Source: Adiantum capillus-veneris (taxonomy: Eukaryota > Streptophyta > Polypodiopsida > Polypodiales > Pteridaceae). From it: a stretch of DNA of 64,000 nucleotides. Below the pieces are notes generated by a model, which was given only the letters and a program-made list of their open reading frames with translations, ran no database searches and was not told the origin of the DNA. The stretch's first letter is position 1. Every line of letters begins with the position of its first letter. The DNA is taken from contig CM043947.1 in assembly GCA_014529385.2 (NCBI GenBank), positions 97,684,036 through 97,748,035 of the forward strand. The letters are read 5' to 3'. Position numbers and translations under genes: made by a program. This document shows positions 11,576 to 25,891 of this stretch, in pieces.

Positions 11576-12632
11576 GTTTTAGTGGATGACCTTTCTGTTT
11601 ATGAATCTCACTTGGCCCTCTTTGTTCCCTGGCATGAGAGTTGGCTATTTTCTGCAGTAATGCACTCCTCTTTCCATGCAAACCCTTTGTAGGCCTCTGC
11701 TTTGATCAACAACCCAGGTTAGGTTGGCGGTCATTCACTCGGCCATCATGGCCCTATGCTCAAACTAGCTAACACTTCGTGCATCATGGACCCATCTACT
11801 CTCTTTCTCTCTCTCTCTCTCCCTCTTTCTCTCTTTCTCCCCCTTAAACATTATTGTAGACACTACTAGCTCATAAATATTTTTGGTGGTACAATATGGT
11901 CTAGCTGTAATATTCACATAGACACAATGGTGGTATTAAATGAGGTACATGCAAGGAATAGAAGGGACATACCTATACTTAGAGGCCCCTATATTTAGAG
12001 GCTATCTCAAATTGATGTTATATTGGGGCACATATGTTCCCCTCTCATTTGCTCACCCTTTGCATTATCCCTCTATATACGCTCTCAACATGAGAATTCT
12101 ACATGTCGCAAGCTGTGATTTTCTCAATCTCCCCTCCGCCTGGTGTGTTCTCTGCAAGCTTAGGAACTCATAATCTCTTTTTGTTGGTGCGGTTTCTACA
12201 CGCTTAAGCTGGTTTCATCCCATGCGCAAGGATCTCATAAGTACTCCACCTAGTGATTTCTCTACATGCTTAGAGATCTCATAAAAAGGAAATTGGGGAT
12301 GTTTATAGAGCTCCTCACTTTTGATGAGCTGGAGTCTACTTAACTTGGAAATTGGAATTTATAAGAAATCGGGAGTTGACTCCTTCTGGCTATAACTAGC
12401 CTGCGTTTCTATTTGTACTCCACTTGCTTACCGATACCATGGCTCAACCCTGGACTGCTACTCCATGGAGAGACTTGCGCTCAGGAGCCCCCCTCATGCA
12501 ACCATTACGATACCTTTGTGAGAAAAAACTTTCCCAAATCTCTGGCTTGTATCATCTCTTGTGTATGCTTCTCTGCAAGCTGTCTCAAAGATCTCTCCCC
12601 CCCCCCCCCCACACACACACACGCACACATGT
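11576..12632. other. Non-coding spacer with microsatellites
   Basis: Contains a (CT)n stretch near 11800-11840 and a C-homopolymer/(CA)n tract at about 12597-12630, immediately before the gag-only element. Between 12130 and 12570 a degenerate phrase (TTCTCTGCAAGCTTAG..., then TCATAA) recurs three to four times. No coding region is supported. Confidence 0.4.
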
Positions 12633-13888
12633 ACACGCTGGTGCAGCTAAAGTCAGTCCGAGCTAGCAGATGGTCAATGTCAGGCAGAGAGAGCATGTGA
12701 GTGCAGTGCAAAAGTCTAGGGCAGGTACCAAAGCCCTAGGCAACCCAAGGATAGCGGAGGTGTATGTTCAAAATGGTTTTTTAGGCCAAAGGTGTGCTGC
12801 AAAGAGCCAAGTAGGTTGGTGGCCTTCTATTTTGGAGGCGTGGGTTTTATGTGCTAAAGTGTGGTCTTCAGTGTGCTTTACAACCTGATCCAGACGGCTC
12901 GTCAAAAGGAGCCCCGGTGCTCAAGATATTGCAGTTCAAAGCTGAAGTGTGTAGTAGATCCCCGACGGACAGGGCAACTGGGGACAAGTGGATCGGGCTG
13001 ATGTCAGTGTATATGCCTATAGTGCTTGAGTTGTGGAGCATGCCTGTCTTCTCGGATCACAAACCGGAGCTTTGGATGGCAAGATATGGTCAGTTGAAGC
13101 TTTTCCAGGGGCCAGGTCTGAGCCCACTTGACCGCATTGGGAGGCGTGCCATCTGGCAGTTTTTAGGCCTCGTCAAGGTTCTAGAAAATAGCATGCATCA
13201 TGCGGGTCAAGCAGAAGTTGACGGCTCATGATTCTGAGGCCTAAGCATCAAGTTAAAGTGTGGAGAAAAAACGGAGCATTGGGCAGTTGAATGCTTGCAG
13301 ATGCATTTCCCGTTTTTTGACGGCCTCGAACGGCGGACTCAGAAAAGTCAAAAGGGTTACAAGGTTTGCATCGCACTGGCCCGATATAGTGAAGGTCTGG
13401 CATGGCTTCGTGACACGACCATCGGGTAAAAGAGCCGGGAATGGTAGGGCATCTAATGCAAGCAAAAGAGGTTTGTTTTAGTTTTAAAAATGAGGGGATT
13501 TTAGGGGCCTTGGAGGCTCTCACCATTACGTGCTGCCATGTGGCATCGCAGCTAACCCACATGCGGGCGCGGTGTGCATGAGGCTGGACTATAAGGGCTG
13601 GGGCGAGCCCATCTTAAGGGTATCACAAGGCGAAAAACTCTTGGAGCTCCGTAGCCATGGCGTGCACTTGTGGGCGCTGCGGGTGGCGTCAAACGGCGCA
13701 GTGGGCGAAATGCCGGTGGTTTTGGTGAGTGTGGTGGTGTTGCAGGTGGCGCACCCGTGCGGTGTGTGGAGTCAGTGCCGGTTGGCGATGATGATCTGGC
13801 AGCCCCGATGGGGAATGGTCCCGCATGGCCTAGGTTTTGAGGAGAAGGAGGAGGGCAATAGCGACATCGCTATTGCCTCCCCTCATCG

Positions 13889-13894
13889 TATAAA
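13889..13894 (+). promoter_or_regulatory. TATA box in LTR 1
   Basis: TATAAA within CATCGTATAAAGGGAAGG. It is conserved at 17965-17970 in LTR 2 and 19938-19943 in LTR 3. It lies about 800 bases before the Gag-like ORF, a position that fits the U3/R junction of an LTR promoter. An inverted repeat just upstream (AGCGACATCGCT) is also kept in all three copies. Confidence 0.5.
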
Positions 13895-14302
13895 GGGAAG
13901 GTCCCACAGCTGCAGAGCAGAGCGAGTGAGAGTGAGATAAAAGATCCCTCCATGTGTCGGAAAGAGGCCAAACATGCTAAGAAAGGGTGCTCCCCTTCTA
14001 AAAAAGAGTCATTTTTATCATTTTGAAGGGCTTTTTGTCGCCTCGTGAAGCTGGGGAGCCACAGGGAAAAGAGCCAAGGGTGTTTTTTTTGTCTGCAAAG
14101 GGCCGAGAGGGCGCCTCCTTCTGTGTATTTTGTGAAGCCGAGTGCGGCTGTAGTGTTGTTTTTGAGCAAGGAGTGAGTTCCCCCCATTGAAAACGGGCAT
14201 TTCTTGTCGTTCTACTTCCTTTCCCCCCCTTCTCCAGCTCGGTTCTGTTGCACGTGATGCCGGGTGTGTGATGGCGTGTGCGCCCCCCCGATGAGTGTGT
14301 GT

Positions 14303-14437
<135 letters not shown>

Positions 14438-14639
14438 TGTGTGTGCAAGGGTAGGCGATGATTGCAGTCGTTTTGTGGGTGCGGGTTGATTGGTGGTCTA
14501 TTTGAGTGCGTGGGATAGTGTGAATTCTATGAATGGAAGGTGCGCACAAAGTGGATTATGGTGCTGTGTGTGCCCTGAGCTATAGGGAGGCCATTTTGTT
14601 TGTGCTAGGCGTGTTCCCCCATTCCCCCTCTCCATCTTC

Positions 14640-14657
14640 TGGTGCCCCCACTGAGGA
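14640..14657 (+). other. Candidate primer-binding site of gag-only element
   Basis: TGGTGCCCCCACTGAGGA starts five bases after the end of LTR 1. It begins with TGG, as expected for pairing with a tRNA CCA end. The same sequence follows LTR 2 with one change (CCCCCGCTGAGG, about 18733). A related sequence (TTTCCCCCACTGAGGAT) follows the 5' LTR of gypsy1 at about 27041. The tRNA species was not identified. Confidence 0.5.
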
Positions 14658-14697
14658 GCATGCTGATTGCTCCCCGATAATGTGATTGCAAAGCAGA

Positions 14698-16539
14698 ATG
14701 TGGCAAAGCAGCGGTCTGAGTTTCAATGAAAGCAAGGATGCGGACGACTGGCTGGTGGATTTCGAATTGTTCTTACTATCATTGCAGATGACAAATGATG
14801 AAGACAAGGTGCGTACGGTGCCCTTGGTGTTGCGAGGGAAAGCGAAGCTATGGTTTGTTGGTCTGCAAGAAGCAGACAAACAGGATTGGCAGAGTTTTCG
14901 AGAGCGGTTTCTGCTGCGGTTTTGCAAGGTGATATCGATTGACGAAGCGAATGCCACGATCAAAAACCTGCGGAAAAGTGTAAGTGCCAATTTTGATATC
15001 TTTGTTGCCGAGATTGAAGCTTGCTGGAGTGGTTTGGTGGCTGCCATGGGTATAGTCAATGGCGATTGTTTTAAGCTAGAGAAATTTCTCGCTTGTCTGC
15101 ATCCTGTGGTTCGAGAAAAAGTGGATGATGAAGAGCCGAGGTGGTATGCCGAAGCGGTCCAAGTTGCCAAAGTGAAGAGTCGCAAGGTAAAGAGAAAGAT
15201 GGAGCTTGGCTTGCTGAAGCCAACAGATTATACGCCTACGGTGGCAGCAACAGCGTGTTCTTTGGATACGTCGAGGATGGGGCCGACTATGCGAGTTGTG
15301 CAGCCTGTGGAGGTAAGGCCAATGGTCGATTTTGCTTGTTTGGAAGTGCCTGTTTGCAATGTGCCAGCGCCAATGGTAGATGCCCTTATCAGCGAGGATA
15401 AGCCATGTGTTGGAGAAGGCGTGTGTGTGGAAATTGTGGTAGATGACAGGGTCCAAGTGCAGCTGAAAAAGGAAAAGAAGCCTGTTCTTGTGCATTCATT
15501 GTATGAAAAGGTAGCAGATTGTGGGCGAATGGTAGGTGCCAAAAGCGTGGATTTGGATGAGTACGGTGAGCAAGGCCAAGCTGGTAGCAACCATGTTTTT
15601 TTGGATCTTGAGGATGTGGATACAGGTGCCGAGCCGGCCTATGGCAGTGATGATGATGAGAGTGATAACTCAAGTTTTTGGGATAAAGGTAAAGAGGAGG
15701 ATTCCACGTCCTATGGCGAGGCGACAGATTCCAGCGAGCTTGGCTTGGTGAAGGTAAATATGCCTTGTTGTGTGCCTAAAGATTTGGTGGTTGCCCATGT
15801 GGTTGAAGAGCAGGTTGAAGCGTCGAAGCTCGAGAATGATAGTATGCAGGTAAAGGTGTTGTGCGGTGCCATGCTTATGGCGGTGCTCATCAAAGTGGTT
15901 GTCCAATGTGCTTTGAGGATGAAACAGGTAAAGGGCTTGGCCAAGAAAGAGGACGCTGCTATGGTTGTGGGCAAAGAACAGGTTGAGGAGAGTGGTCTGC
16001 AGGAGGCATGGGTTGAGCAGTGTGGCTCCATTTGCAGGGATGAGCTCGAGGAGCTAGTGCTTTTGAATGCCACAAGTGTAGAATGTGAGGAGTTGGTGCC
16101 GATAGAGCGGCCTTTGGCTGATAAACATGTGCATTTGGATGTGGACAAAGTGAAAGAGCAGGCTGTGGATGCGGCTAAGCGATCGAGGGAGATATGCAAT
16201 TGGGTGTTGAAAGCTATGCTTTTGAGTGCAGCGATGGAGTGGGCGGTCCGTCGATTACAAGAATCCATGGAGCAGGCCTCCACATTACATGATTGGGAGA
16301 GCAGGTCAGGTTTTCCTGTCGATGCTGGTGCGGATGTTGGTGTGGCTATTGAGCCAAATGATGAGCATGGTGGTTCTCTTTTGGGTGCTTTGGTGCGCAT
16401 GGATACAGGTAGAAGTGGACATATGTTGTGTGCACAATGGATGCACTATGATGTTTTTGCTTGGGTACAGCACTACAGGGAGCTGTTGTTGATTGAGGGA
16501 TATGGCCAGTGCCAAGTATTTGACCCTGGTGGAGGATAG
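14698..16539 (+). CDS. Gag-like protein of non-autonomous LTR retrotransposon (~613 aa)
   Basis: An intact ORF follows the PBS. The first ATG in frame is 14698 (MWQSSG...); an upstream TTG at 14686 is less likely. Residues ~10-80 match the retrotransposon Gag core in pattern: ADDWLVDFELFL, then LVLRGKAKLWFVGL, then DWQSFRERFLLRF. This protein family packages element RNA into virus-like particles. The rest is acidic and unusual, with two hydrophobic segments (around GAMLMAVLIKVVVQCAL and WVLKAMLLSAAMEW) and no CCHC zinc knuckle. No protease or polymerase domain follows; a stop at 16537-16539 is followed by ~180 bp and then the PPT and LTR 2. The open frame over 1.8 kb suggests recent activity or selection. 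An alternative is a captured host sequence fused to Gag. Confidence 0.75.
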   Translation: MWQSSGLSFNESKDADDWLVDFELFLLSLQMTNDEDKVRTVPLVLRGKAKLWFVGLQEADKQDWQSFRERFLLRFCKVISIDEANATIKNLRKSVSANFDIFVAEIEACWSGLVAAMGIVNGDCFKLEKFLACLHPVVREKVDDEEPRWYAEAVQVAKVKSRKVKRKMELGLLKPTDYTPTVAATACSLDTSRMGPTMRVVQPVEVRPMVDFACLEVPVCNVPAPMVDALISEDKPCVGEGVCVEIVVDDRVQVQLKKEKKPVLVHSLYEKVADCGRMVGAKSVDLDEYGEQGQAGSNHVFLDLEDVDTGAEPAYGSDDDESDNSSFWDKGKEEDSTSYGEATDSSELGLVKVNMPCCVPKDLVVAHVVEEQVEASKLENDSMQVKVLCGAMLMAVLIKVVVQCALRMKQVKGLAKKEDAAMVVGKEQVEESGLQEAWVEQCGSICRDELEELVLLNATSVECEELVPIERPLADKHVHLDVDKVKEQAVDAAKRSREICNWVLKAMLLSAAMEWAVRRLQESMEQASTLHDWESRSGFPVDAGADVGVAIEPNDEHGGSLLGALVRMDTGRSGHMLCAQWMHYDVFAWVQHYRELLLIEGYGQCQVFDPGGG

Positions 16540-16686
16540 CAGGTAATGCAGGGGGTTGGCCAACTCGCCTGAACAGCAGCAATAGGAGCTATGTGTATAT
16601 TCTTGTACATACAGATTGTGGTTTGTTGTGCTTTTTTAGTGGTGTGTGTAGCCATGCCGTTTCGGAGTACAATGCATATGCTTTTG

Positions 16687-16723
16687 GTCGAACATAAATG
16701 TTCGACGAGGGGGTGGGCAATGA
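16687..16723 (+). promoter_or_regulatory. Palindrome plus polypurine tract before LTR 2
   Basis: A perfect 9-bp inverted repeat (GTCGAACAT, 2-base loop, ATGTTCGAC; 16687-16706) is followed at once by GAGGGGGTGGGCAATGA and then the LTR 2 start at 16724. The purine tract is the expected plus-strand primer site. The tracts before the 3' LTRs of gypsy1 (CTAGGGGATGGAAAAACTA) and gypsy2 (CAAGGGTGTGGCAAACTA) are similar in layout. Confidence 0.6.
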
Positions 16724-18720
<1,997 letters not shown>

Positions 18721-18771
18721 TCTTCTGGTGCCCCCGCTGAGGAGCATGCTGATTGCTCCCCGATAATGTGA

Positions 18772-19327
18772 TTGCGAAGCAGAATGTGGCAAAGCAGCAG
18801 TCCGAGTTTCAATGAAAGCGAGGATGCGGACGACTGGCTGGCGGATTTCAAATTGTTCTTACTATCATTGAAGATGATAGATGATGAAGACAAGGTGCGT
18901 ACGGTGCCCTTGTTGCTGCGAGGGAAAGCGAAGCTATGGTTTGTTGGTATGCAAGAAGCAGACAAACAGGATTGGCAGAGTTTTCGAGAGCGGTTTCTGT
19001 TGCGGTTTCGCAAGGTGATATCGATTGACGAACCGAATGCCCGGATCAAAAGCGATGGAGTGGGCGGTCCGTCGATTAAAAGAATCCGTGGAGCAGGCCT
19101 CCACATTATATGATTGGGAGAGCAGGTCAGGTTTTCCTGTCGATGCTCGTGCGGCTGTTGAGCCAAATGATGAGCACGGTGGTTCTCTTTTGGGTGCTTT
19201 GGTGCGCATGGATACAGGTAGCAGTGGACATATGTTGTGTGCACAGTGGATGCACTATGATGTTTTTGCTTGGGTACAGCACTACAGGGAACTGTTGTTG
19301 ATTGAGGGATATGGCCAGTGCCAAGTA
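18772..19327 (+). pseudogene. Internally deleted Gag-like ORF
   Basis: Copies the first ~85 codons of the intact Gag-like ORF, then jumps at about 19050 (GATCAAAA/GCGATGG) to the segment matching 16229 onward. This removes about 1.26 kb and shifts the frame. A second junction at about 19327 fuses the near-3' end of the ORF (CAGTGCCAAGTATT) to a point ~640 bp inside the LTR. Both junctions have only a few bases of shared sequence, typical of illegitimate recombination. Confidence 0.85.
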
Positions 19328-20708
<1,381 letters not shown>

Positions 20709-20714
20709 ACACGC

Positions 20715-21834
20715 GCACACACACACACATCTTATATCCTTCTCTCTCCACTGGCATGCCCATGGTGGGAATGGTATGTACCAGACAATCCCTATGGATT
20801 GACTTTACATGTTTTGCTTGGCAAGGGAACTTTGAGAGACACACCCAAACACACACACACACACACATACACACACACACACACATACGCACACACACAC
20901 ACACACATACACAAACACACAAGACTAGCACCTAGGCCTCCTCATACATAACACATTCCAATCCCTCAAATTATGTAGTACACATTCAGACATGCATACA
21001 TAGGTCTTGACTCAGACAAACCTATATGCAAGGTGGACATGATGGTGAAGAAAGCAGGTAAACACAATCAGCGGATGGCGGCACTTAATGAACTCTGTCT
21101 CATCAACACTCGGATTTGCCTTGGATGAAAGAATGTGGGCATGATCATCAAGGAATTATTTCCTTGCTCAAGCTCATTCACCTCAGGAATCACTGATATT
21201 ATTGGAGTATCATGAAGATCTTCGGCATGACACTCACGCAAATTGCCATGAAGATGCTCTCATCAGGTAGGTGTTTTTATCTACTTAGAATGGCTGTGAT
21301 AATTTGCTACTATGATCATTCTTTAACCAAAAAGTGGTTTAGGTTGCATATTAATAAGAAGCCAACATACATGAAATGCACTCTTTATGCTAATTATGGT
21401 TTTTTGATACCTATCAGTACAAACGTTATGGACTGTGAGATTGGTAGCTTACTAGTGATGATAAAACTTTATAAACCATGTGGTAGTAGTTGGCAAGGAT
21501 ATGCTCATGCACAACAAACATTTGGAATATATGAAGTTGTACCTACATCTTTTGATCTAGAAAAATAGCTTAGAGAAAATTGTGTGTACTATTGCAAAAC
21601 TCGATACCTTGTTCTTTGTATAAACCTAAATGGTACTTTTTTTCCTGAAACAATCAAGTTAGGCTCAATTAATTATGTTTTTGGGATTCATGAAGGTTGT
21701 GTTATGCATTTTTTTAAAATTGAGTATATAAAATAGGAGCATCGGAACACAGGATATAGGTTGGCTTCGGGGATGAGGATTTGTTGGGCTGCACAATATT
21801 TGATTATGTCTTGCAAATTTTGTTTATGGATTGA
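20715..21834. other. Spacer with (CA)n tracts; possible exon remnant
   Basis: CA-rich tracts at about 20713-20735 and 20850-20930. A 118-codon ORF at 21212-21568 (plus) and the stretch before it (about 21040-21265, ending TCATCAG/GTAGGTG, a possible splice donor) look mildly protein-like. I recognise no family and do not call a gene. Confidence 0.3.
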
Positions 21835-22690
21835 CCTTAATCCTGTTGTGAAGGTCTCTCCATGAGATGGCATAAATTTTTGGTTTTTTCGAAATTTTAT
21901 CCATTCTCTTCTTTTCTTTTTTGACACGGCTAAGTCTGATACTTGAAGTAGTTATGCTCTATGCTATGGAAGCCTCAAACCTGCTATGGAGGGTCTCAGT
22001 TAGAGATCGCATAAACGGTTATTTATTGAAAAATTGGCTAAAGTACAAAAACGAGACTCTGTTCAATTTTTTTCAATTATAGATGTTTGTATAAAACTTG
22101 GTAGTAGACACTAGCATCTTTTCTTTGAGGAAACTTAACACAAATACGATCCTTCAATCAAAGTTTATTTTACTTGAAAATTTGACTAAATGGTCTATCC
22201 TTAGGGTAAGCTATAAACTAGGTCTATAGGTGTGACATGGATAACAATTGGATCCAGTGTCGACACCTGCAACATGCACAAACATAGCCAGTTCTAACTG
22301 AATGTTTTTGTGTGGATGCAGGTAACAGCTGGATCCTTCTCCATGTAGATGTAGTGGAAGCTCACCCCAAAGGGTGGACACACAGAGACACAACATTAAG
22401 ATATCAATTTTTAATGATCAAAGATCAAATTTTTGATCAAAATAATTGTATTATCAATTAGATGCAGAATGTTATATTGCTGTATATAAAATTTTAATGA
22501 CATCTTGTTTTAAGATATTGTATTTAATATATTATCTAATACAATTGTCTAAGTATGGTTCAATTATGTGGGGATTTTCATACTTAAACACACAAACACA
22601 CACACACACACACTTACATAGGATGTCTTATTGATGTGGATAACTTGCACACCTACTTAGAAATATGGCTTTCCAGATAATTTTACCTTA
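21835..22690. repeat. Dispersed repeat families B and C, copy 2 (contiguous)
   Basis: Homologous to 10230-10800 followed directly by the homologue of 11477-11575. It begins with two copies of the GAGGGTCTC/GAGAT motif (about 21840 and 21975) and includes a (CA)n tract at about 22588-22612. Contiguity here shows that B and C belong to one larger repeat. Confidence 0.65.
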
Positions 22691-23188
22691 TTTAGAGCTT
22701 AAGGCCATTTTTTGGGGCACATTATCAGATCCATTTTTTATTTTTTCCATAACATCCTCGAGCTATAATATGCTCATAGGAGTGGCGATGGTACTTAATG
22801 GTACCCATGTACAATATTGGAATTTTTCTCTTTCATGCCTCCCTCAAATAATGAGGTGAACATGGCCAGTTGGCCTACGCTTATTAAACCTCTCGGTGAG
22901 TCACTCTGCACATCGCTTCTCTTTGTGAACTCACCCACCGTGTGATGGATCGTGCTTGTAGCTGGCTAGCTTACATTAGTTTATATCCTTGGGAAAATTT
23001 ATGAGGTTGTTCATGTTTACACCAACCCACACAAATGAGCCCTCATAACTCCCTTTCTCAGCTGCCTCGTTGGCCTCATAACTAAGCATGGGAATGTTTT
23101 CTCTAACTTTCAAGTGCGCATGGATGCCTTCTTTTTTCACTCATCAGGTCGCGCTCTGAGATTGCACAGAAGAACCACTCAAAACACA

Positions 23189-23189
<1 letters not shown>

Positions 23190-23234
<45 letters not shown>

Positions 23235-23338
23235 TGCATGTGCACGCACATTCACACATACACAGTGGGTGAATCATGCCAAGACTACATAAAGCAAGGT
23301 CTCTAATTCTTGCCCACCCTTATGCCTTACATATCGCG

Positions 23339-23376
<38 letters not shown>

Positions 23377-23490
23377 TCACACATACACAATAGGTGCATC
23401 ATGCCAAGACTACATAAAGCAAGGTCTCTAATTCTTGGCCACCCTTATGCCTTGCATATCGCGTTTTACACACACACACACACACATACA
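23190..23490. repeat. Tandem duplication of a (CA)n-bounded unit
   Basis: A unit starting CATTCACACATACACA at 23249 is repeated from 23374 (125-bp period). It includes CATGCCAAGACTACATAAAG and ends ATCGCGTTTTACACAC. (CA)n tracts flank and separate the copies, so slippage or recombination between microsatellites is the likely cause. Confidence 0.85.
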
Positions 23491-23499
23491 CACATATTG

Positions 23500-24620
23500 T
23501 TGTACTTATTTAACTCCTTAATTGTTTGTTCCTTTTTTTTAATATAAAAGGGGAGCTTCAAAGTGCTTGAACTTCCACTATGGGGCTTGGCCCTTCATAA
23601 CTAGTAAAGTCCTGATAAGGCGCTCGTATTTTCTAATCTTATGGCATATACACACACTCCTATTTTACCACCTAGCTTGGGGGAATTCCGGAACTCACTT
23701 GCCTCCTAGTACTTTAGTAAAAACCTACCGGCTATGTGCACTACCATTGGCTATAGCCCTTCTCAATAATGAGTGAATTAACCTCGGGTGAAAACCCTGC
23801 CGCCGTGAATTCTCTTGGTTGCCTCTTCATTACACCGCACAGGCGGCCTCACCTTCTCTGTGGAAGATCTCCCAAGTGCTTCGATTACTGTGTGATTTGT
23901 AGTTATGGCGACCACCCTCCTTTCTCTATTTAAAGGTGAGGGCGCATCTTTGCCCCTCACTTAGCTTTAGTTGTATTCTGTTTTCTTGCATAAAATTTTT
24001 TATTGCATATATGAATCTCCACAACATCAAAGCATGGAGCTCTCAACTCAAGTAACTCAGGTCGGCCACTATTATTTCGTGGTTTGTTTTACCTATTGTA
24101 TTGCTTTGTGTTTGTACCGTGAGGGTTTGTTATTCTGAGATGATGATAGTTTTTTCACAAAGGCTGTAGGAAGTTATGGTTGATTCTTCCTCCAACGTTG
24201 TTATCCCAAACTTGGGGGTACTCTGCATCGTGTGAGTACTGATGGTTCACAGTCTATTGTCTATACTTATAATGGTTTTTCTGGAAAAAATCCACCTAAA
24301 GGGTCCTTGGTCTGTTCAATGGGTTTGCTAGGGTTCTTTTTCTACCCTGGAAATCGGTACTAAATGGGATTTGTATTGTTTTTTTTTGCCTATTAATCTC
24401 GGTTGCAGGATAGCAGGCTATTTGATGCCTTGTTTCTTGACTATTACTATGTGTCAGTAAAAACTCATGATATTTTGGAAAAAGGGGGGTGTAGCTCTAC
24501 CCACCGCACACAAGTAATGGGTATATATTTTTTTGGCCGAATGCATACTGTCGTTGTTTTAGTACAAGGATTTATATTAACGGCTCTAATTTACGTTCTG
24601 GCTCACTAGTAGTTACTTGG
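23500..24620 (+). other. Possible LTR-type remnant with promoter-like and PPT-like sites
   Basis: TATTTAAA at 23927-23934 lies in a setting like an LTR promoter, and GGAAAAAGGGGGGTGTAGC at about 24478-24496 looks like a polypurine tract followed by TG. I find no matching LTR pair, so this is only a suggestion. There is no coding evidence beyond a 68-codon ORF without motifs. Confidence 0.25.
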
Positions 24621-25886
24621 ACTGTTTACATTTTTGTTGATTAAAACTGCTAGCTAATGCTTGGGAAGGATTGTTTTGGAAACAATGAGAGGGATTACCA
24701 TTTTCATTACTAAGATTTTGGTTGTCGCCATGATTACTTCAGTGATGGTTCCCTAAAGTCTAGTTGTTACACTACCTTTTTCAATAGCTACATAGGCGCT
24801 ATAATCTTCTAAATTTTGGTGTAAATTTTCCCTAAACCTGTCACTTATGGGCATTTGATGGTAACACCATTTCTTTTGGTGTTTTGACTGAAACTGTCAC
24901 GAGGGAATCTCTACAAAGGATTATTTTCTGACATATGATTGCATATTGTAGCATAAAATTTTAGGGCTTCCTGCTATCATGGTTGGCCAAAAGCATGATC
25001 AAAGTAGGGTAACTTACAAAATATGGTAAGTTCTGATTAACCTAATTACTTTGCCCAACCAAATAAAAACATTAGACTAGCTTTTGGCTGGGTTGTGACT
25101 ACTTTAAGAGAGTTTTTATTTTTAGTTTAAAAAAAAAATCGACTCCACTAACTAGTGCTTTCACCAAAAAAGATGAATTGTGACTTAATATGGGGGGATT
25201 CTGACACTTGGATCAGAAGGGGTAATGGACTTCTAATCAAAATGATGTAAATTCTGTCTATCAATGGAAATTTTTGGCCTCCTTTGTTGGAAAACACATT
25301 TACTATTTGGACTAAGCTTGTACAAAGTTAAGTAAAAGTTTTTAAGATCGACATGGATATCAACTTGTATGGTCCATTGATACGTGTAATACACATCCAA
25401 GGCTAACATATCTATTTTCTGGTTTGGATGGATGTAGGTAAGGACTCTATCTTATATTGGAATGTTTTTTTTTTACTTTGGCAAGTTGACCTACACTGGA
25501 TTGCACACTCACTTATGATTTGGACAGTTCTTCTACTATCTCTATACTAGAATGGGACCTCATTCTTACAAACATTGTACAAGAATGATTCTAATACTGA
25601 GTTTTTTCTGTACTTACCTTTTTGGTTTTCTAAAGCTAGTTGACTTTTGAATGCAAAAGTTCAATTATGTCTTATTATCTAAGGTAAAATAGCTACACAC
25701 ACATTCTATACATGAGATTTTTTTTTCTAGAGAAATCGGGATGCTAGATTTGGAAATTAATTCCAAAATTTAGCTCTGGGATGGACCCACAGTCTATAAT
25801 CCCTTGACTAGTTGACTGGTGTTAGGTGGTTCTTCATAGACTCTATTTTTGGTCTCCTACTCACAACTATTATAGTCTTTGACTTT
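24621..25886. other. Non-coding; diverged repeat B copy at 25345-25460
   Basis: Only short ORFs. About 25345-25460 repeats the words ACATGGATATCAACTTG and GGATGGATGTAGGTAA in the order seen in repeat B. The rest is AT-rich and unassigned. Confidence 0.4.
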
Positions 25887-25891
25887 GCCGG

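Noticed and set aside
12851-13231. 126-codon ORF in LTR 1, also open in LTR 2 (16936-17316)
   Set aside because: Most differences between the copies change the amino acid, and LTR 3 lacks the region. Shared openness reflects recent LTR identity, not selection.
13530-13940. 136-codon ORF present in all three LTRs
   Set aside because: It crosses the LTR promoter (TATAAA), indels shift it between copies, and no motif is seen.
14580-15185. 201-codon minus-strand ORF and other antisense ORFs over the Gag-like gene
   Set aside because: Antisense shadows of the 14698-16539 ORF with no motifs of their own.
20850-20930. Regularly spaced CA blocks that superficially resemble a repeat-spacer array
   Set aside because: An interrupted CA microsatellite with no unique spacers; nothing CRISPR-like.
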